DNA of 64,000 nucleotides from Clostridium sp. NkU-1 (GTDB taxonomy: Bacteria; Bacillota_A; Clostridia; Lachnospirales; Lachnospiraceae). The position numbers and the translations under genes are program-made. How positions within the stretch are numbered: the first letter of the stretch is position 1; each line of letters opens with the position of its first letter. A model generated the notes under the pieces. The model worked only from the letters and a program-made list of their open reading frames with translations, was not told the DNA's origin and did not search any database. Of this stretch, positions 52,581-61,947 are shown one piece after another. The stretch covers positions 124,001 to 188,000 of the forward strand of contig BBDR01000003.1 of NCBI GenBank assembly GCA_001312405.1. The letters run 5' to 3'.

Positions 52581-53573
52581 ATGGATAACAGGAACCAGGA
52601 AATTCTGTTGGAAGCCAGGGGAGTATGCAAGTATTTTCCTGCCAAGGACTTTTTTGGCCGCAAGAAGGCAGAAGTAAAAGCAGTGGACGGTGTAAACCTT
52701 ACCATCCGGAAAGGGGAGACCTTTGGACTGGTAGGAGAATCCGGCTGCGGAAAATCCACCTTAGGGCGGACCTTGATCCGTATGTACGACCCCACCAGCG
52801 GATCCATCCTGTTTAAGGGACAGGATATCACCAGGGTAAAGGGCAGTAAATTGCTTCCCATCCACCGGCAGATGCAGATCATTTTCCAGGATCCCTATTC
52901 TGCCCTGGATCCCCATCACAATGTGAGGGAAATCATTGGGGAGTCCATGACGGCAGTATCCGGCATAGGGGCCGGCGAGATAGACGGCAGGATTGAAGAA
53001 ATGCTTAAAAAGGTTGGAATGAAGCCGGATGACATGTATAAGTATGCCTATGAATTTTCGGGAGGCCAGCGCCAGAGGATAGGAATTGCCAGGGCGCTTG
53101 CAGTGGAGCCGGAATTTTTGCTCTGCGACGAACCGATTTCAGCTCTGGATGTTTCCATACAGGCCCAGGTAGTAAACATGTTAGAGGATCTGCAGGAGGA
53201 AATGGGCCTTACCTACTTATTTGTGGCCCATGACTTATCCATGGTGCGCCATATATCCACAAGGATCGGCGTTATGTATCTGGGCAGGCTGGTGGAGATC
53301 GCAGACAGTGATGAACTGTATGAAAATCCCCTTCATCCGTATACAAAGGCGCTCCTTTCTGCCATTCCGGTGGCTGACCCGGAGCTTTCCGCAAAGTCAA
53401 AGCGCCTGATGCTTAAAGGAGAGCTTCCCAGCCCCATGCATGTGCCCTCCGGCTGCCATTTTCACACCAGATGCATGTATGCCAGGGAAGAATGCAGCAG
53501 TAAGGTGCCGGAGATGAAAGAGGTTTCTCCGGGACATTTTGTGGCATGTTCCTGCCTTCCATTTATTGGGTAA
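52581..53573 (+). CDS. Peptide ABC transporter ATP-binding protein (DppF type)
   Basis: 330 residues, intact. Walker A GESGCGKST, signature FSGGQRQRIGIARAL, Walker B LLCDEPISALD, and a C-terminal CHFHTRCMYAREEC cluster as in DppF/OppF. It starts at ATG 52581 one base after the DppD stop, with AAGGAAGGTGGAG upstream. Completes the five-gene operon. Confidence 0.92.
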   Translation: MDNRNQEILLEARGVCKYFPAKDFFGRKKAEVKAVDGVNLTIRKGETFGLVGESGCGKSTLGRTLIRMYDPTSGSILFKGQDITRVKGSKLLPIHRQMQIIFQDPYSALDPHHNVREIIGESMTAVSGIGAGEIDGRIEEMLKKVGMKPDDMYKYAYEFSGGQRQRIGIARALAVEPEFLLCDEPISALDVSIQAQVVNMLEDLQEEMGLTYLFVAHDLSMVRHISTRIGVMYLGRLVEIADSDELYENPLHPYTKALLSAIPVADPELSAKSKRLMLKGELPSPMHVPSGCHFHTRCMYAREECSSKVPEMKEVSPGHFVACSCLPFIG

Positions 53574-53587
53574 AAAGAAAATAATCC

Positions 53588-53616
53588 TTGACTTTTCAAA
53601 TAAATCTTTTTATAAT
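53588..53616 (+). promoter_or_regulatory. Promoter of the amino acid ABC operon
   Basis: TTGACT (53588-53593), 17-base spacer, TATAAT (53611-53616). It lies directly after dppF and before the hairpin at 53643, so the transcript leader contains that hairpin. Confidence 0.7.
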
Positions 53617-53642
53617 AACAACAATTAAAAAAAAGACTAAGC

Positions 53643-53681
53643 AAAGACGCTTAAGAAATTAAAACTCTAAGGCGTCTTTTT
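53643..53681 (+). terminator. Terminator-like hairpin in the leader of the amino acid ABC operon
   Basis: AAAGACGC (53643-53650) pairs with GCGTCTTT (53672-53679), followed by TT. It may end the peptide operon, but it also lies 27 bases downstream of a good promoter, so it could act as an attenuator. Confidence 0.7.
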
Positions 53682-53691
53682 GCATATTTTT

Positions 53692-53763
53692 AGGAAAATC
53701 TTACATAATGCCTTACAGGCATACCTTTGTGTCCAAAAAAATATAGACAAAAAAGAGGAAAGG
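53692..53763 (+). repeat. Diverged copy of the dispersed leader repeat
   Basis: Starts AGGAA, has CATACCTTTGTGTCCAAA aligned with the CCTGTATGCCCAAA core of the copies at 12816 and 31067, and ends AAAAAAGAGG as the Shine-Dalgarno region of the next gene. About ten bases longer in the first half. The relationship is less certain than for the other copies. Confidence 0.4.
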
Positions 53764-53773
53764 GGATGGAATT

Positions 53774-54509
53774 ATGCCAGATATGGTGAAAGTTGAAAAT
53801 TTAAAAAAAGAACTTCGGAGATTTAGAGGTTTTAAAGGATATAAGCCTGACGGTAAAGGAGGGCGAAAAGCTGGTCATCATCGGACCCTCCGGTTCAGGA
53901 AAGTCCACCTTTATCCGCTGCATCAATTACCTGGAGGAACCCACCAGCGGAAAGATAACCGTGGCAGGCACGGAAGTGACAAAAAAAGAATCATTTGGAA
54001 ATGGCTAAAAAAATATTCCTCTATGGTCTTTCAGCAATTCAATTTATATCCCCATCTCACTGTCTTAGAAAATCTGACTCTTGCACCCATCAAGCTTCAG
54101 CATGTTCCCAAGGAAGAGGCAAAGAACAATGCCATCAAATGCCTGGAACGAGTCGGCTTAAAGGAAAAAGCGGGGAATTATCCGGTCCAACTCTCGGGCG
54201 GACAGCAGCAGAGAGTGGCCATTGCCAGGGCTTTATGTACCAAACAGCCATTAATACTCTTTGATGAGCCTACTTCTGCACTGGATCCTGAGATGGTTCA
54301 GGAGGTTTTAAATGTTATGGTTGAGCTGGCCCATGAGAATATCACCATGATCTGCGTAACTCATGAAATGGGCTTTGCACGCCAGGTGGCAGACCGTGTG
54401 ATCTTTATGGATGGGGGCTACATCCTGGAAGAAGGAACACCGGAACACTTTTTTTGAATGTCCGGAGCATGAGCGGACCAAAGCGTTTTTAAGCAAGATC
54501 CTTCATTAG
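53774..54509 (+). CDS. Polar amino acid ABC transporter ATP-binding protein, four frameshifts
   Basis: GlnQ-type ATPase. It starts at ATG 53774 ([19 protein letters not shown] after repair). Four homopolymers of seven need six: near 53805, 53980, 54006 and 54449. Walker A is GPSGSGKST, the signature [15 protein letters not shown], Walker [12 protein letters not shown]. The corrected end is [19 protein letters not shown] with stop TAG 54507-54509. About 243 residues. First gene of a four-gene importer. Confidence 0.9.
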
Positions 54510-54548
54510 GAGGCTGTTTAAATAATATTAATGAGGAGGGAACCAATT

Positions 54549-55435
54549 ATGATGAAGAAAATGATATCACTTGCCCTGGCTTTTGCAGCTATGGCATCCT
54601 TGACCGCATGCGGAGCAAAGCTCCGGAGGCTACCACCGCAGAGACGACTGCAAAGGAAGGGACAACGGCGGCTGGCTCAGAGGCAGCAGGCGGAAAAGTA
54701 ACTGCAGACGTACAGAAGATTATTGACCGCGGAGCTTTAAAGGTTGGCTGTAAGGCAGATATTCCAAAGTTCAGCTTACTGAATACGGCAACCGGTGAAT
54801 ATGAAGGCTTTGAGGATGACCTGGCTTATGAGATCGCCGGCACTATCTTTGGCTGCACCGCAGATGAAGCAAAAGAAAGGAAGCTGGTAGAATTTCAGGG
54901 CGTAACCGCTAAGACCAGAGGACCTCTTTTGGAGAACGGAGAGATCGACCTTGTTATCGCGACCTTTACCATTACACCGGAAAGAAAAGAGACTTATAAC
55001 TTCTCTACTCCATATTTTACCGATGCGGTAGGACTTCTGGTCAATAAGAATTCCGGAATCGAATCCATCGAAGATCTGGATGGCAAGATCATTGGTATTG
55101 CCCAGTCCTCCACTACTAAGGACGGCTTTAAGAAATATGTTGACGAAAAGGGATTTAAGGTTAATCCTCAGTTCCAGGAGTTTGACGGTTATCCGGCACT
55201 GGCTCAGGCGCTGGCAACCAAGCAGATCGACTGTTTCTCCGTAGACCGTGCAATCCTGACAGGCTATTTAAATGACGGCAACCAGATCTTACCGGACCGG
55301 TTCGCAGAACAGGATTACGGTGTGGCAGCAGCAAAGGAGAATGCAGGACTTGCAGCCCTAGTTGATGAAAAAGTGACTTCCATGGTTTCTGACGGCTCCC
55401 TTATGGCCCTTCAGGACAAATGGGGATTGCAGTAA
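54549..55435 (+). CDS. Polar amino acid ABC transporter, substrate-binding lipoprotein, one frameshift
   Basis: Family 3 solute-binding protein. Signal and lipobox ASLTACG, then a Thr/Ala-rich linker that is out of frame as printed because one G is missing near 54619 (CGAKAPEATTAETT). The domain has VGCKADIPKFSLLN, GFEDDLAYEIA and FSTPYFTDAVGLLV. About 295 residues. The start is ATG 54549 or the adjacent ATG 54552, after GAGGAGGG. Ligand probably glutamate, glutamine or a similar polar amino acid; not certain. Confidence 0.88.
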
Positions 55436-55459
55436 AACCTTATGTAAAGGATAGATGAC

Positions 55460-56194
55460 ATGATAAAAGGTCTTTTTGATGCAAAACGCTGGAATGCCCT
55501 GTTTCAGGCATTTCCTGAATATTATATACCGGGCTTTCTTATGACGCTTAAAATATCACTGGTGGGGCTGGCCGTTGCGCTGGCCCTTGGAGTGATATTT
55601 GGTATGTTTTCCACGGCTAAATTTAAGCTGTTAAGGATAATTTCACGAATTTATGTGGAATTCATACAGAACACGCCTTTGGCTTTGCAGGTATTGTGCT
55701 ACTATTCCGTGCTGCCCATGTTATTTTCCAGCTCAGGCTTCCGGATTCCCAAGTTTGTGCTGGGAGTGATCGGAGTAGGCGTTTATCACGGCGCCTATAT
55801 ATCGGAGGTCATCAGGACCGGAATCGAAGCCATACCAAAAGGCCAGTCCGAGGCTGCTTCATCTCAGGGCTTTTCCTATCTGGAAACCATGTATCATATC
55901 ATTCTGCCTCAGACCATAAAGATTATTATGCCGCCTCTTGCGAATCAGGCACTGAATCTGGTAAAGAATACTTCCATTCTGGCAATGGTGGCCGGTATGG
56001 ATCTTATGTACTTTACGGATTCCTGGGGAGCCGACCGGGGATACTTTGCCCAGGCGTACTTTACAAGTGCTGTGATGTACTTTATCATCTGTTTCCCATT
56101 GGCAAGGCTGGCCCGTTATCTGGAGATCAGATCCATGCGGCTGCCTATCGCAAAAACGCTTGATATTAAGGCAGATGAGGAGGCAGCATGTTAG
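55460..56194 (+). CDS. Polar amino acid ABC transporter permease
   Basis: HisM/GlnP-type membrane subunit, 244 residues, intact. The EAA loop is GIEAIPKGQSEAASSQGFSY; five hydrophobic segments are visible. It overlaps the next permease by 7 bases. Confidence 0.9.
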   Translation: MIKGLFDAKRWNALFQAFPEYYIPGFLMTLKISLVGLAVALALGVIFGMFSTAKFKLLRIISRIYVEFIQNTPLALQVLCYYSVLPMLFSSSGFRIPKFVLGVIGVGVYHGAYISEVIRTGIEAIPKGQSEAASSQGFSYLETMYHIILPQTIKIIMPPLANQALNLVKNTSILAMVAGMDLMYFTDSWGADRGYFAQAYFTSAVMYFIICFPLARLARYLEIRSMRLPIAKTLDIKADEEAAC

Positions 56195-56849
56195 AATTAT
56201 TTCAGCAGATATTTACTCAGGCCAACGTGACTTTCATGCTGAAGGGGCTCAGAATGACTGTCATGATCGCCGTTTTCGCCACCCTTATAAGTACATTTTT
56301 CGGGACGATCCTGGCTCTTATCAGAACCTATTCAACGGGAAAATGGAAATGGGCAGGAGGAATTGTGGCTGCCTATACAGAATTTTTCCGCTGTACGCCC
56401 AATCTTTTGTGGATACTCTGGATCTATTTCACCGTGAAGGGGAATAAGGTAGGAGTATCAGTATTTGCGATTTCCCTTTTCACCTCAGCGGTTATGGCTG
56501 AAATATTCCGGGGAGCTTAAACTCCATTCCAAAGGGGCAGTTTGAAGGCGCCCAGTCCCAGGGATTCAGCTTTGTAGAGACTCTTATATATATTGTGCTT
56601 CCTCAGATGTATAAAAAGGTGCTTCCGGCCCTGCTCAGTCAGGTGATCACCATCATCAAGGATACTTCCTTCTTAAAAATGGTGGATGTGGCGGAGTTTA
56701 TGAGAAACTGCTCCGTTGTTCTTGGAAGCATTTACGATGTCAGGGGCATGCTGCTTTTGTTCGGATTTGAAGCCCTCTGCTATTTTACCATCTGCTTTGC
56801 TCTTAGCTGTGTGGTGAGGGGATATCAGAAAACCATTGTAACTGGTTAG
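56188..56849 (+). CDS. Polar amino acid ABC transporter permease, one frameshift
   Basis: Second membrane subunit of the same importer. A base is missing near 56515; repaired it reads EIFRGGLNSIPKGQFEGAQS and continues to TAG 56847-56849. The start is ATG 56188 after GAGGAGG. About 221 residues. Two different permeases imply a heterodimeric channel. Confidence 0.88.
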
Positions 56850-56865
56850 GGAGGAACATCTTGCT

Positions 56866-57464
56866 ATGAAAAAGTTTACAATCACCATTACCCGTGAATT
56901 CGGAAGCCTGGGACGCTCCATCGCCAAGGAGCTGTCCAGAGAACTGGGAGTGGAATTCTATGACCGTGATATTGTTGAGGAGGTAGCAAAAAAAGCTGAA
57001 CCTTCCTGTCTCCACGGTCAGCAATGAGGAAGAAAAATCAAAGCATAGCTTTCTGCCCCGTATGTTTCCTTTGGGGACGGACGAGACTTACATGCAGGAC
57101 ATTATTTTTGATGTTCAAAAAGGCATTATTCTGGATCTGGCTAAAAGATCCAGCTGCATCCTGGTAGGAAGGTGCTCGGATTACCTTCTGGAAAAGGAAA
57201 AGAACAACATCAATATTTTTATTTATGCTCCTTATGAAAAAAAGGCTGGAAAACTGTGTGAACACACTTGGCATGACTGAGAGTGAGGCGAAACGAATGA
57301 TCGCGTCCGTTGACAAGGCCAGAAATACCTATCATAAGAAATACGCCGGTTATCTTCCCGGTGATCCGGAACATAAGAACCTGATGATCGATTCTTCCCT
57401 TTTAGGAGTCACGGGAACCGCAAAGCTGATTGCAGAGATTGTGCACCAGCTTTATGGAGAATAG
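56866..57464 (+). CDS. Cytidylate kinase-like family protein, two frameshifts
   Basis: P-loop-type nucleoside kinase relative. It starts at ATG 56866 (MKKFTITITREFGSLGRSIAKELSR): the EFGSGG-like loop marks the cytidylate-kinase-like family rather than canonical Cmk. FYDRDIVEEVAKK and ILVGRCSDYLL follow. A7 runs near 56987-56993 and 57235-57241 (six needed each) break it. About 199 residues. It is 16 bases after the permease gene and may be cotranscribed; a link to amino acid uptake is not evident. Confidence 0.8.
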
Positions 57465-57585
57465 TCAGAATGGGAAGCTTTTTATAAAACAGGCCTTTTT
57501 GGTGAAGCTTGGGTGAAAGCCCGGTTTTTCGCTGAAAGGGTCTGTTTTGTTGACATGGAAGAAAACCGGGGATAAAATTGGATAA
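57465..57585. other. Intergenic region before the CorA remnant
   Basis: About 120 bases with an imperfect hairpin (ACAGGCC...GGGTCTGT, with an inner GGGTGAAAGCCC) that may end the kinase transcript. The CorA reading frame is not recognisable here. Confidence 0.4.
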
Positions 57586-58005
57586 AGAAGCAGGCTGGCA
57601 AAGATTTCCTCCTATTATGGACAGCTTTTAAATATCAGCCAGACCTTGACGGAAAATTATAACGGGCTGTTAAAGGATGAGGACTGTGCTCTGTTTCACC
57701 TGTTTTCCGGCTCCATGGCAAGGCTTACGGAGCATGGAAAGGAATTAAGGGAATATGCCCTGCAGATCCGGGAAATGTACCAGGTGCATATAGATATGAA
57801 GCAGAATCATGTGCTGTCCTTTCTCACAATGGTCACCGCTATTTTCATGCCCCTTACGCTGATTGCCGGCTGGTATGGCATGAATTTTAAAAATATGCCG
57901 GAGCTTAACTGGGATTATTGCTATCTGGTCTGTGTGGGAGCCAGTGCCATAATTATTCTGATAGAGATATGGTATTTTAATAAGAATGGATGGCTTAAAA
58001 GATAG
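57586..58005 (+). pseudogene. corA: CorA-type magnesium transporter, C-terminal remnant
   Basis: About 139 codons encoding only the coiled helix and the two membrane segments of CorA: ISSYYGQLLNISQTLTENYNGLL, the pore helix, and the diagnostic YGMNFKNMPEL loop. The frame opens after a TAA at 57583 and no N-terminal cytosolic domain or start codon with a Shine-Dalgarno is present in the short gap from the previous gene. A full CorA has about 310 residues. It is most simply a deletion remnant; a sequencing indel alone would not restore the missing domain. Confidence 0.65.
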
Positions 58006-58066
58006 AAAACAGAGGGATGGAAATCATTTCCTGTTAAAAAAGATGTGGGAAATTCAAGCCATCACC

Positions 58067-58095
58067 TTGACACTCAAAAGAAAATCTGCTATAAT
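58067..58095 (+). promoter_or_regulatory. Consensus promoter of the DEAD-box helicase gene
   Basis: TTGACA (58067-58072), 17-base spacer, TATAAT (58090-58095). Both hexamers are perfect consensus. The start codon is 133 bases downstream, leaving a long leader. Confidence 0.85.
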
Positions 58096-58108
58096 ATACC
58101 TTTGTGTG

Positions 58109-58160
58109 AAGCGAGAGGATGAAGGTCTGAAACGTGCCTGATACCTCTCGTTTTGTTTGC
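58109..58160 (+). promoter_or_regulatory. Terminator-like hairpin in the helicase leader
   Basis: AAGCGAGAGG (58109-58118) pairs with CCTCTCGTTT (58144-58153) including one G-T pair, followed by TGTTT. It forms about 10 bases after the expected transcript start. Confidence 0.6.
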
Positions 58161-58175
58161 GAAAAGTGTGTGCGA

Positions 58176-58206
58176 GGCCGTCGGCAACATGGGAAGCCGG
58201 TTGGCC
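58176..58206 (+). promoter_or_regulatory. Second leader hairpin of the helicase gene
   Basis: GGCC (58176-58179) and CGGC (58182-58185) pair with GCCG (58196-58199) and GGCC (58203-58206). It ends 5 bases before the AAAGGAACC Shine-Dalgarno, so it could influence initiation. Confidence 0.5.
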
Positions 58207-58228
58207 GTAAGAAAGGAACCAAGCATTT

Positions 58229-59905
58229 ATGGAGACAGTTAGATTTGATGAATTACAGCTAGATGAAAGAATTCTGCGGGCAGTAGCAGATATGGGATTT
58301 GAAGAGGCATCTCCCATTCAGGCCCAGGCCATTCCGGTTCAGGCAGAGGGAAGGGATATTATTGGGCAGGCTCAGACTGGAACAGGAAAAACAGCAGCCT
58401 TTGGCATCCCTCTGTTGCAGAAAATTGATCCCAAGGTGAAAAAGCTTCAAGCGGTTGCCCTCTGTCCAACCAGAGAGCTTGCTATTCAGGTGGCAGATGA
58501 AGTCCGCAGGCTTGCAAAATATATGCACGGTGTAAAGGTTCTTCCGATTTATGGAGGACAAGACATTGTAAAACAGATCCGTTCTTTAAAAGACGGTACT
58601 CAGATCATCATCGGAACTCCGGGACGTGTTATGGACCATATGCGGAGAAAGACCGTAAAATTCGAACACGTTCATACGGTAATCATGGATGAAGCCGATG
58701 AGATGTTAAATATGGGATTCCTGGAGGATATGGAAACCATTTTAAGCCAGCTTCCGGAAGAGCGGCAGACCGTTATGTTCTCCGCTACCATGCCGTCGGC
58801 TATCATGGAGATTGCCAGAAAGTTCCAGCAGGATCCGGTGATTGTCAAGGTGGTAAAAAAGGAACTGACTGTTCCAAAGGTAACCCAGTATTATTATGAA
58901 GTAAAGCCTAAGAGCAAGGTAGAGGTTATGTGCCGTCTTCTGGACATGTACGCGCCGAAGCTGTCTGTTGCTTTCTGTAATACCAAAAAGCAGGTAGACG
59001 AGCTGGTACAGGCCCTTCAGGGACGCGGATATTTTGCGGAAGGACTTCATGGAGATTTAAAGCAGATCCAGCGTGACAGGGTCATGAACAGCTTCCGTAA
59101 CGGCAAGACGGAGATCCTTGTGGCAACTGATGTTGCAGCCCGGGGAATCGACGTAGACGACGTTGAGGCGGTATTTAATTACGACCTTCCCCAGGATGAC
59201 GAATATTATGTTCACAGAATTGGACGTACAGGCCGTGCAGGACGTGAGGGCATTGCTTTCAGCTTTGTAGTAGGCAAGGAAGTTTATAAGCTTCGTGACA
59301 TTCAGCGCTACTGCAAGACAAAGATCATTCCTCAGGCAATCCCATCCTTAAATGACGTAACAGCCATTAAGGTGGATAAGATTCTTGAAAATGTGGCAGA
59401 CACCATCGGTGATACAGATTTAAGCAAGATGGTGAACATCATCGAAAAGAAGCTTTTGGAAGAGGATTACACCTCTCTTGATCTGGCTGCAGCCCTTCTG
59501 AAAATGACGATGGGCGAGGAAAATGAGGATATCATTGATACAAGACAGCCTCGTTCCCTTGATGAGCTGGACAGCATCTACGGCGGCGGAAGCCGCGGCC
59601 GCAGCAGCAGAGGCGGAAATGGAAACAGCCGGGGAGGAAGATACGATTCTTCCAGAGAAGATATGGCCCGTCTGTTCATTAACATCGGAAAGAACCAGAA
59701 TGTGAAGCCGGGAGATATCCTTGGCGCCATTGCAGGGGAATCCGGTATGCCTGGAAAGATGGTCGGAAGCATTGATATGTATGACAAGTATACATTTGTT
59801 GAGGTGCCGAGAGAAAGCGCTGACGCTGTGTTGCAGGCCATGAAGGATGTTAAGATCAAAGGAAAAAATATCCATATGGAAAAAGCCAACGGAAAAGGCA
59901 GATAA
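58229..59905 (+). CDS. DEAD-box RNA helicase with DbpA-like RNA-binding domain
   Basis: Intact 558-residue helicase. In order: Q motif (PIQAQAIPVQ), AQTGTGKT, PTREL, TPGR, DEAD, SAT, HGD, ATDVAARGID and HRIGRTGR, then a short Gly/Arg/Ser linker (GGGSRGRSSRGG) and a C-terminal DbpA-type RNA-binding domain (ARLFINIGKNQNVKPGDILG...). This layout matches the CshA/DeaD/DbpA group that remodels rRNA and aids cold growth. The ATG at 58229 follows GAAAGGAACC. It has a strong promoter and a structured leader. The C-terminal domain suggests ribosome assembly as target. Confidence 0.93.
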   Translation: METVRFDELQLDERILRAVADMGFEEASPIQAQAIPVQAEGRDIIGQAQTGTGKTAAFGIPLLQKIDPKVKKLQAVALCPTRELAIQVADEVRRLAKYMHGVKVLPIYGGQDIVKQIRSLKDGTQIIIGTPGRVMDHMRRKTVKFEHVHTVIMDEADEMLNMGFLEDMETILSQLPEERQTVMFSATMPSAIMEIARKFQQDPVIVKVVKKELTVPKVTQYYYEVKPKSKVEVMCRLLDMYAPKLSVAFCNTKKQVDELVQALQGRGYFAEGLHGDLKQIQRDRVMNSFRNGKTEILVATDVAARGIDVDDVEAVFNYDLPQDDEYYVHRIGRTGRAGREGIAFSFVVGKEVYKLRDIQRYCKTKIIPQAIPSLNDVTAIKVDKILENVADTIGDTDLSKMVNIIEKKLLEEDYTSLDLAAALLKMTMGEENEDIIDTRQPRSLDELDSIYGGGSRGRSSRGGNGNSRGGRYDSSREDMARLFINIGKNQNVKPGDILGAIAGESGMPGKMVGSIDMYDKYTFVEVPRESADAVLQAMKDVKIKGKNIHMEKANGKGR

Positions 59906-59910
59906 ATTTC

Positions 59911-59973
59911 CGGGAGCTGGGTGAAAAAGGAAGACGGAGCGTCTTACCGGATCCGCCTTGCTCCCGTTTTTTT
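59911..59973 (+). terminator. Helicase gene terminator
   Basis: CGGGAGC (59911-59917) pairs with GCTCCCG (59960-59966), with an inner AAGAC/GTCTT hairpin, followed by seven T. Confidence 0.82.
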
Positions 59974-59997
59974 GTCCACAGTCCGTAAAAGGTTTTC

Positions 59998-60026
59998 TTG
60001 CTTCTTGTGGAAAAAGAAGTTACAAT
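59998..60026 (+). promoter_or_regulatory. Promoter of the rRNA methyltransferase gene
   Basis: TTGCTT (59998-60003), 17-base spacer, TACAAT (60021-60026), about 40 bases before the start. Confidence 0.5.
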
Positions 60027-60068
60027 ATGTTCAAGTTGTGCATATGGTACAGGATTCAGGAGGTTATG

Positions 60069-61436
60069 ATGGCAGAGTGGAAAAAGAATGATCGAATAGA
60101 AGTAGTGATTGAAGATATGAGCGAAACCGGGGAAGGGATCGGCAAGACTGATGGATTTACCTGGTTTATTAAGGATACAGTTATGGGAGATAAGGCCCTG
60201 GCTAAGGTGATGAAGACCAAGAAGTCCTATGGGTTTGCAAAGCTGGAACGGATCACAGAGCCGTCTGTAAACCGTGTGACACCCAGGTGTCCGGTTGCAG
60301 GGCCATGCGGCGGCTGCCAGCTTCAGGCAATGGATTATGAGGAACAGCTTCGGTATAAGGAACGGAAGATTTATAACAATATCACCAGGATCGGCGGCTT
60401 TTCTGAGGTTCCCATGCTGCCTATCATGGGGATGGACGAGCCATGGAGGTATAGGAATAAGGCACAGTTTCCATGGGGATTGGATAAGGATGGGAATATT
60501 ATTGTGGGGTTTTACGCGGGGCGGACTCATTCCATTATTGGATGTGAGGACTGCCTTCTGGGGGCAGAGGAGAACCGGGAGGTTTTAAGGCGGATAAAGG
60601 CGCATATGGAGCGGTATCATCTGCAGCCTTATGACGAAGCTGCTCATAAGGGCTGATCCGTCATACCCTGATCCGTAAAGGATTCCGGACCGGAGAGCTT
60701 ATGGTTTGTCAGGTTATTAATGGAAAGAGCCTGCCACACAGCGGGGAACTGGTAGAAAGTCTTCTGGAAATTCCGGGTATGACCAGTATTTCCTTTAACG
60801 TCAATAAGGACAGGACTAATGTGATTTTAGGGGACCGAGTGGAAAATCTTTATGGACCGGGATATATTACGGATTATATTGGAGAGGTGAAATACCGTAT
60901 TTCTCCCTTGTCCTTTTATCAGGTGAATCCGGTGCAGACGGAAAAGCTTTATGGCACTGCCCTTGAGTATGCGGGGCTGACAGACGGGGAAACAGTTTGG
61001 GACCTTTACTGCGGGATCGGGACCATCTCCCTTTTCCTGGCTCAAAAAGCAAAAAAAGGTGTATGGCGTGGAGATCGTTCCCCAGGCCATTGCGGATGCA
61101 AGGGAAAATGCAAGATTAAATGATCTGGACAATGTGGAGTTCTTTGTTGGGAAGGCGGAAGAGGTTCTGCCGGAGCAGTATGAGAAGAATCATGTGTATG
61201 CGGATGTGATCGTGGTGGACCCTCCCAGAAAGGGATGCGATGAGGCCTGTCTGGAGACGATTGTGAAGATGGCGCCGAAGAGAGTAGTGTATGTGAGCTG
61301 TGATTCGGCTACTTTGGCAAGAGATATGAAATACCTGGCTGAGAGAGGGTATGAGGTGAAGAAGGTTAGAGGGTGTGATATGTTTCCTCAGGGGCTGCAT
61401 GTGGAAACCGTATGCTTATTATCCCGTATAAAATAA
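60069..61436 (+). CDS. 23S rRNA (uracil-5-)-methyltransferase, RlmD/RumA type, two frameshifts
   Basis: SAM-dependent methyltransferase. N-terminal TRAM domain (VVIEDMSETGEGIGKTDGF), iron-sulfur cysteines in CPVAGPCGGCQ, the SAM site DLYCGIGTISLFL, then DPPRKG and the catalytic SCDSATLARD. A base is missing near 60653 (HKGLIRHTLIRKGFRTGEL) and an A7 run near 61051-61057 needs six (QKAKKVYGVEIVPQA). About 455 residues. ATG 60069 is preferred over ATG 60066, which is too close to CAGGAGG. It could be RlmD or RlmCD; the choice is not possible from sequence alone. Confidence 0.88.
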
Positions 61437-61558
61437 GGGTTTAACCAGTATCTTATATTGATAAAAGTGGGTGGTGGCCTGTCAATTCAATTAATTGATC
61501 ATTTTAAGTTTGTTGATTGACGCTGCAATAGAAGAGCAGGCAGTTTTCACCGAATAAG
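61437..61558. other. Intergenic region before the cobalamin leader
   Basis: About 120 bases. I see no gene, terminator or clear repeat in it. Confidence 0.4.
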
Positions 61559-61588
61559 TTGACAAAAAAAATGCTATGATGATAGTAT
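61559..61588 (+). promoter_or_regulatory. Promoter of the cobalamin-riboswitch transcript
   Basis: TTGACA (61559-61564), 18-base spacer, TAGTAT (61583-61588), about 50 bases before the aptamer. Confidence 0.55.
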
Positions 61589-61633
61589 GTTTAGGAATTG
61601 AATACTATATAAAGTGAAACACCAAAGAGATGA

Positions 61634-61805
61634 AAATTTGGTGTTTTTAAAAGGGAATCAGGTGAGAGACCTGAACGATCCGGTCACTGTAAGAAAGGAG
61701 TCCTTCTTTATTAATCCATTGTGCAAAGCTATGAGAAGGAAAAGAGGATGTTGAAAATCAAGTCAGGAAACCTGCTTTATGTAGAAGAACGATGACGCTT
61801 CCGAG
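61634..61805 (+). promoter_or_regulatory. Cobalamin riboswitch
   Basis: Conserved segments appear in the standard order: GGTGTTTTTAAAAGGGAATC, GGTGAGAGACC, CGGTCACTGTAAG, and the B12-box segment AAGTCAGGAAACCTGC. A terminator hairpin follows and then a BtuF-type gene, so B12 would repress its own import. Confidence 0.9.
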
Positions 61806-61821
61806 CAAAGCAACCATCTAG

Positions 61822-61859
61822 AAGACTAAAGGTAAAAAAAATACTGAATAGTCTTTTTT
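61822..61859 (+). terminator. Terminator of the cobalamin riboswitch
   Basis: AAGACTA (61822-61828) pairs with TAGTCTT (61849-61855), followed by TTTT. Confidence 0.75.
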
Positions 61860-61947
61860 GTGGTGCCTGTGTATACAGACACTTTTTTTCTTTGTTTTAG
61901 GAAACGAAGTTGTTCATTCAATAATAAAACAAGGAGAAAAGATTATT

